DNA of 16,727 bases from an uncultured Lachnospiraceae bacterium (GTDB taxonomy: Bacteria > Bacillota > Clostridia > Lachnospirales > Lachnospiraceae): positions 1 through 16,727 of the forward strand of contig CAJURF010000080.1 of assembly GCA_910588825.1 (NCBI GenBank). Reading direction: 5' to 3'. This document shows, in pieces, positions 14,111 to 16,727 of the stretch. Position 1 is the first letter of the stretch. Every line of letters begins with the position of its first letter. A program made the position numbers and the translations under genes. The notes under the pieces are model-generated. The model was given only the letters and a program-made list of their open reading frames with translations. It was not told where the DNA came from and did no database searches.

Positions 14111-15648
14111 AGACTTTCTCCTTTACTTGATACATGTTCTAAAGCTGCTGCTTCCATCAATGTCTGTTCATTGATTTCATCCTTCTGGAATTCTCCTGCC
14201 TTCACACCGTCCCGCAAGACAACGAACCGGTGGCACAGAGCGATTAATTCCGGCATTTCCGACGAAATTACCACAATACTCAAATCGTTTTTTGCAAGTT
14301 CCTGTATGATTTTATAGATCTCGGCTTTTGCCCCCACATCAATGCCCCTGGTGGGTTCATCCAGAAACAGGACTTTCATATTTGCAGCCAGGGCCCTGGA
14401 AATAATTACTTTCTGCTGATTACCGCCGGATAATGTGGTGATGGCCGTTTCTGGCCCCGGAGCTTTGATTTTCAGATATTTGAAAAATCTGTCAACCACT
14501 TTCATCTCCTCTTTTCTCTGGATAAACCAGTGTCTGGAGATTTTATCCATAATGGACAGGGTCATGTTTTCCCTGATTGTCATGGTGCCCACATAGCCGT
14601 CCTGCTTTCTATCCTCGCTGACCATAAAAAACCCGTTTTGGATGGCCTCCCTGGGGTCTTTGTTGGCACATATTCTCCCTTCCATATAGATTTCTCCGGA
14701 ACTTCTGGGCAAGGCCCCGTATACGGCCCGCAGCAGCTCGCTTCTCCCGGAGCCCACCAGCCCGGCCAGACCCAGAATTTCCCCTTTCTTCACCTCAAAC
14801 GATACACCTTCTATGATATTCTTATTTGGTGCAGACGGATGGGGAACCACCAGATTTTCCACTCGGAATATTACCTCCCCAAATGTCCGCTCTGATTCCG
14901 GATGAAAGGCTTCCATCTCTTTTCCTATCATATCCGCAATTACCCGGCCTGGGACGATCTCCTCCCTTTGATACCGCGAAACCACGCATCCGTTTCTCAT
15001 CACCACCACCCTGTCAGAAATATTGAAAACTTCTTCCAGTTTGTGGGAAATGTAAATGCAGGAGATTCCCTCCGTCTTCAGACGTTTTATGATTTTCATC
15101 AGATGGTGGGTTTCCTCCAGAGTCAAAGCCGCCGTGGGCTCGTCCAGAATGAGAATACTGGGATTGGAAACCAGCGTTCTGGCAATGCACACCAGCTGCT
15201 GCATACTGGCATTCAGGCTTCTCATTTTTACGTCCAAATCCATCTTTACATGGAGCATCCCGAGGGCCCGCCCTGCTTCCTCTTTTAGCTTTTTCCAGTC
15301 AATGAGCCCGTTTCTCTTCTTTGGCCAGTGTCCCAGCATCACATTTTCCGCCGCTGTCATATCCAGCTGGATATTCAGTTCCTGGGGAATCATGCCGATC
15401 CCACATTTTTCTGCTTCCAGAGCACTGGAAATCTCCACTGGTCTGCCGTCCACTTCCACCGTCCCCGCGTAACTGCCATAAGGATATGTGCCGCTTAAGA
15501 TTTTCATCAGCGTGGACTTTCCCGCTCCGTTTTCCCCTACCAGGGAGAGAACTTCTCCTTCTTCCAGCGTCAGTGACACCGAGTCCAGCGCTTTCACACC
15601 GGGAAAAACTTTTGTCACTTCTTTTACACACAGTCTTGGCCTGCCCAT
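14107..15648 (-). CDS. Sugar ABC transporter ATP-binding protein, RbsA/MglA-like
   Basis: This 513-residue tandem ABC ATPase energises import by CUT2-type sugar transporters. Domain 1 has Walker A GENGAGKST (38-46), an unusual signature LNASMQQ (145-151) where LS would be expected, and Walker B LILDEPTAALT. Domain 2 has the degenerate Walker A GLVGSGRSEL typical of RbsA/MglA, the full signature LSGGNQQKV and VLFLDEPTRGIDVG. Length and order match the family. The start at 15648 lies 16 bases after the permease remnant's stop, with only a weak GGGGTG-type ribosome binding site. It is translationally coupled to the receptor gene downstream. The frame is intact, but its membrane partner is broken. 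Confidence 0.93.
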   Translation of the reverse strand: MGRPRLCVKEVTKVFPGVKALDSVSLTLEEGEVLSLVGENGAGKSTLMKILSGTYPYGSYAGTVEVDGRPVEISSALEAEKCGIGMIPQELNIQLDMTAAENVMLGHWPKKRNGLIDWKKLKEEAGRALGMLHVKMDLDVKMRSLNASMQQLVCIARTLVSNPSILILDEPTAALTLEETHHLMKIIKRLKTEGISCIYISHKLEEVFNISDRVVVMRNGCVVSRYQREEIVPGRVIADMIGKEMEAFHPESERTFGEVIFRVENLVVPHPSAPNKNIIEGVSFEVKKGEILGLAGLVGSGRSELLRAVYGALPRSSGEIYMEGRICANKDPREAIQNGFFMVSEDRKQDGYVGTMTIRENMTLSIMDKISRHWFIQRKEEMKVVDRFFKYLKIKAPGPETAITTLSGGNQQKVIISRALAANMKVLFLDEPTRGIDVGAKAEIYKIIQELAKNDLSIVVISSEMPELIALCHRFVVLRDGVKAGEFQKDEINEQTLMEAAALEHVSSKGESL

Positions 15649-15664
15649 ACCATCACCCCGCTTT

Positions 15665-15870
15665 CTAAGATGTTTCCTGCTTGTCTTCCATGGTTCTCAC
15701 ATCTGCCCGCATGGCACGGCGGCGTTTGTATTGATCCAGTACCACAGCGCCGATCAATATGAGCCCTATGACCACTTTCTGCCAGTAGACAGAGACTTTC
15801 ATAAGGGTCATGCTGTTCTCCAGCACGTTCATAAACACAGCTCCGATGGCAAATAAATTCCCTACCTCCC
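15665..15870 (-). pseudogene. C-terminal remnant of a CUT2 sugar ABC transporter permease (RbsC-like)
   Basis: In the frame ending at TAG 15665-15667 the minus strand reads GNLFAIGAVFMNVLENSMTL, then VSVYWQKVVIGLILIGAVVL, DQYKRRRA and a hydrophilic tail. This is the last membrane hairpin and tail of an RbsC/MglC-type permease, whose full length is usually 310-340 residues. Only about 67 residues persist. The frame is open up to 15922, but the sequence beyond about 15870 no longer looks like a permease, and an in-frame TAA lies at 15923-15925. A large 5' deletion has removed the pore-forming part. The different-frame ORF at 15624-15953 is an artefact. The order permease, ATPase, receptor is the normal operon order for this class. 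Confidence 0.82.
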
Positions 15871-16113
15871 TGCTGTTTTTGAGTGCCTTCGAAAATCCCC
15901 TGCACCCGTTGTGGAATTTTCCTTATCATAGCATGCCCATTTTTAGAATACATCGGGAATATTTCTATAAAAATATTGAAATCTTGCTATTTCGAGAATA
16001 TAATAGAGAATGTACCAGAAAAATTTTGAAATAAATGACTTTAATGTGAACAGTTGACTTTCATTTATTATGATATCTACACAGACAAGAGATGTCAGTT
16101 TAGGAGGTTTTTC
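15871..16113. other. AT-rich intergenic region between permease remnant and AraC-type gene
   Basis: This stretch holds the deletion breakpoint of the permease (about 15870-15922) and the divergent control region of the araC-like gene. A short inverted repeat, AATATTT/AAATATT, lies near 15959-15977. A TTGACT box lies near 16055, but no well-spaced -10 could be chosen with confidence. AGGAGG at 16102-16107 is the ribosome binding site of the regulator. No gene was recognised. Confidence 0.45.
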
Positions 16114-16707
16114 ATGATCAGCAATTCCCGCATGGTTCCCGGTGTTCTTCCCATCTCTTTCGAACGGGCTCACACCCCTACCCAGACTGCCCGGGAGCTT
16201 TTTCTATATGTGGAATACATCGGTCATTCCCACTGCTCCCCTGAGTATTCGGTCATACGCCAGAAATACTGCCATTATCTTCTCATGTACATTTTAAGCG
16301 GAAAAGTGGTCTTCTCCACTGAGGGACAGATCTACGAGGCTGAAGCGGGACAGGCTTTTCTCATTGAAACACAAAAGCCCCATCTCTATGGGGCCATCGG
16401 CAGTCTGGAAATTCTGTGGATTCATTTTAACGGAAAAAATTTCCAGCCATTCTTTTCTCATCTGGTGTCAGTAAATCACGATCAGTATGTGTTCGATCTC
16501 CAGAATAATACGGAATTTCTCCCAAAACTGCAGAATCTGATCCACTCTTACTCTGGCAGCAATCAGTATTCGGAGATTATTGTCTCGGCAAAACTATATG
16601 AAATTCTGGGGCTTCTTCTGGTGAAAGGCGGGAGCACTGATGCCAGCTCTATGGACCAGATTGTGCGTTATATTAACTCAAACTTCCCACACCGTATGAT
16701 GTGTTGA
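16114..16707 (+). pseudogene. AraC-family regulator, N-terminal domain only, frame lost at the right edge
   Basis: The 197-residue frame is an AraC-type ligand-sensing cupin: LLMYILSGKVVFSTEGQIYE, then AEAGQAFLIETQKPHLYGAI and EILWIHFNG are the typical beta-barrel signature (PF02311). A helical linker follows, ending MDQIVRYINSNF, which is where the first helix-turn-helix normally begins. The frame then stops at 16705-16707. One extra C in CCC (16686-16688) would let it continue as PTPYDVLNIEKTIL to the window end, so a single-base deletion is a good explanation. The ATG at 16114 has AGGAGG 6 nt upstream. Divergent orientation suggests that it once controlled the sugar operon at 13073-15870. 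Without its DNA-binding domain it should be inactive. The remaining sequence lies beyond the window. Confidence 0.75.
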
Positions 16708-16727
16708 ACATTGAAAAAACAATACTT

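Noticed and set aside
15624..15953. 109-residue minus-strand ORF over the permease remnant
   Set aside because: Its composition is not membrane-like, and the adjacent frame encodes the recognisable permease C-terminus ending at 15665.

Overview
The gene families suggest a Lachnospiraceae-type Clostridia chromosome: an EF-P/shikimate kinase/YqeG neighbourhood, a Clostridia-style citrate synthase, DUF2752 beside a small membrane protein, AAA/PD-(D/E)XK ATPases, a UroD-like methyltransferase beside a sugar ABC transporter, and strong AGGAGG ribosome binding sites. No rRNA, tRNA, CRISPR array, transposase or integrase was seen. The organism is inferred from gene content only.

Region 1 (1-7205, minus strand) is a compact, apparently intact housekeeping block. 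In transcription order it holds an AlaA-type aminotransferase, a DUF2752 membrane protein, a small two-helix membrane protein, citrate synthase, a patatin-like hydrolase, a fused EamA transporter/YqeG HAD phosphatase, shikimate kinase and EF-P. Several joints are 4-nt ATGA overlaps, so much of the block is probably co-transcribed. The transporter-phosphatase fusion looks like the product of one base lost from a T tract. A possible NhaC-type antiporter remnant sits at the left edge.

Region 2 (7253-10701) is an accessory insert on the plus strand. It holds two unrelated P-loop ATPases of the kind often found in variable loci: an AAA-ATPase_like/PD-(D/E)XK protein (7590-9269) and an AAA_14/DUF4143 protein (9413-10636), each with its own plausible promoter and ribosome binding site. 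The second is bracketed by palindromes sharing the core AGGNACTGTA. A C-terminal remnant of a second gene of the first family lies, inverted, just upstream of the intact copy. The locus therefore looks like a site of repeated ATPase-cassette turnover.

Region 3 (10684-16727) is a decaying carbohydrate region. Minus-strand genes are a truncated RbsC-like permease, an intact RbsA-like ATPase, an intact lipoprotein substrate-binding protein, a UroD/MtaA-like protein whose proper start is out of frame at an AG repeat, the last third of a phosphoheptose isomerase (gmhA), and a frameshifted, internally deleted nucleotidyltransferase-HAD fusion from the same heptose pathway. A divergent AraC-type regulator at the right edge loses its frame before the DNA-binding domain. 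Most genes here carry a recognisable lesion while region 1 is intact, which is the main biological message of the window.
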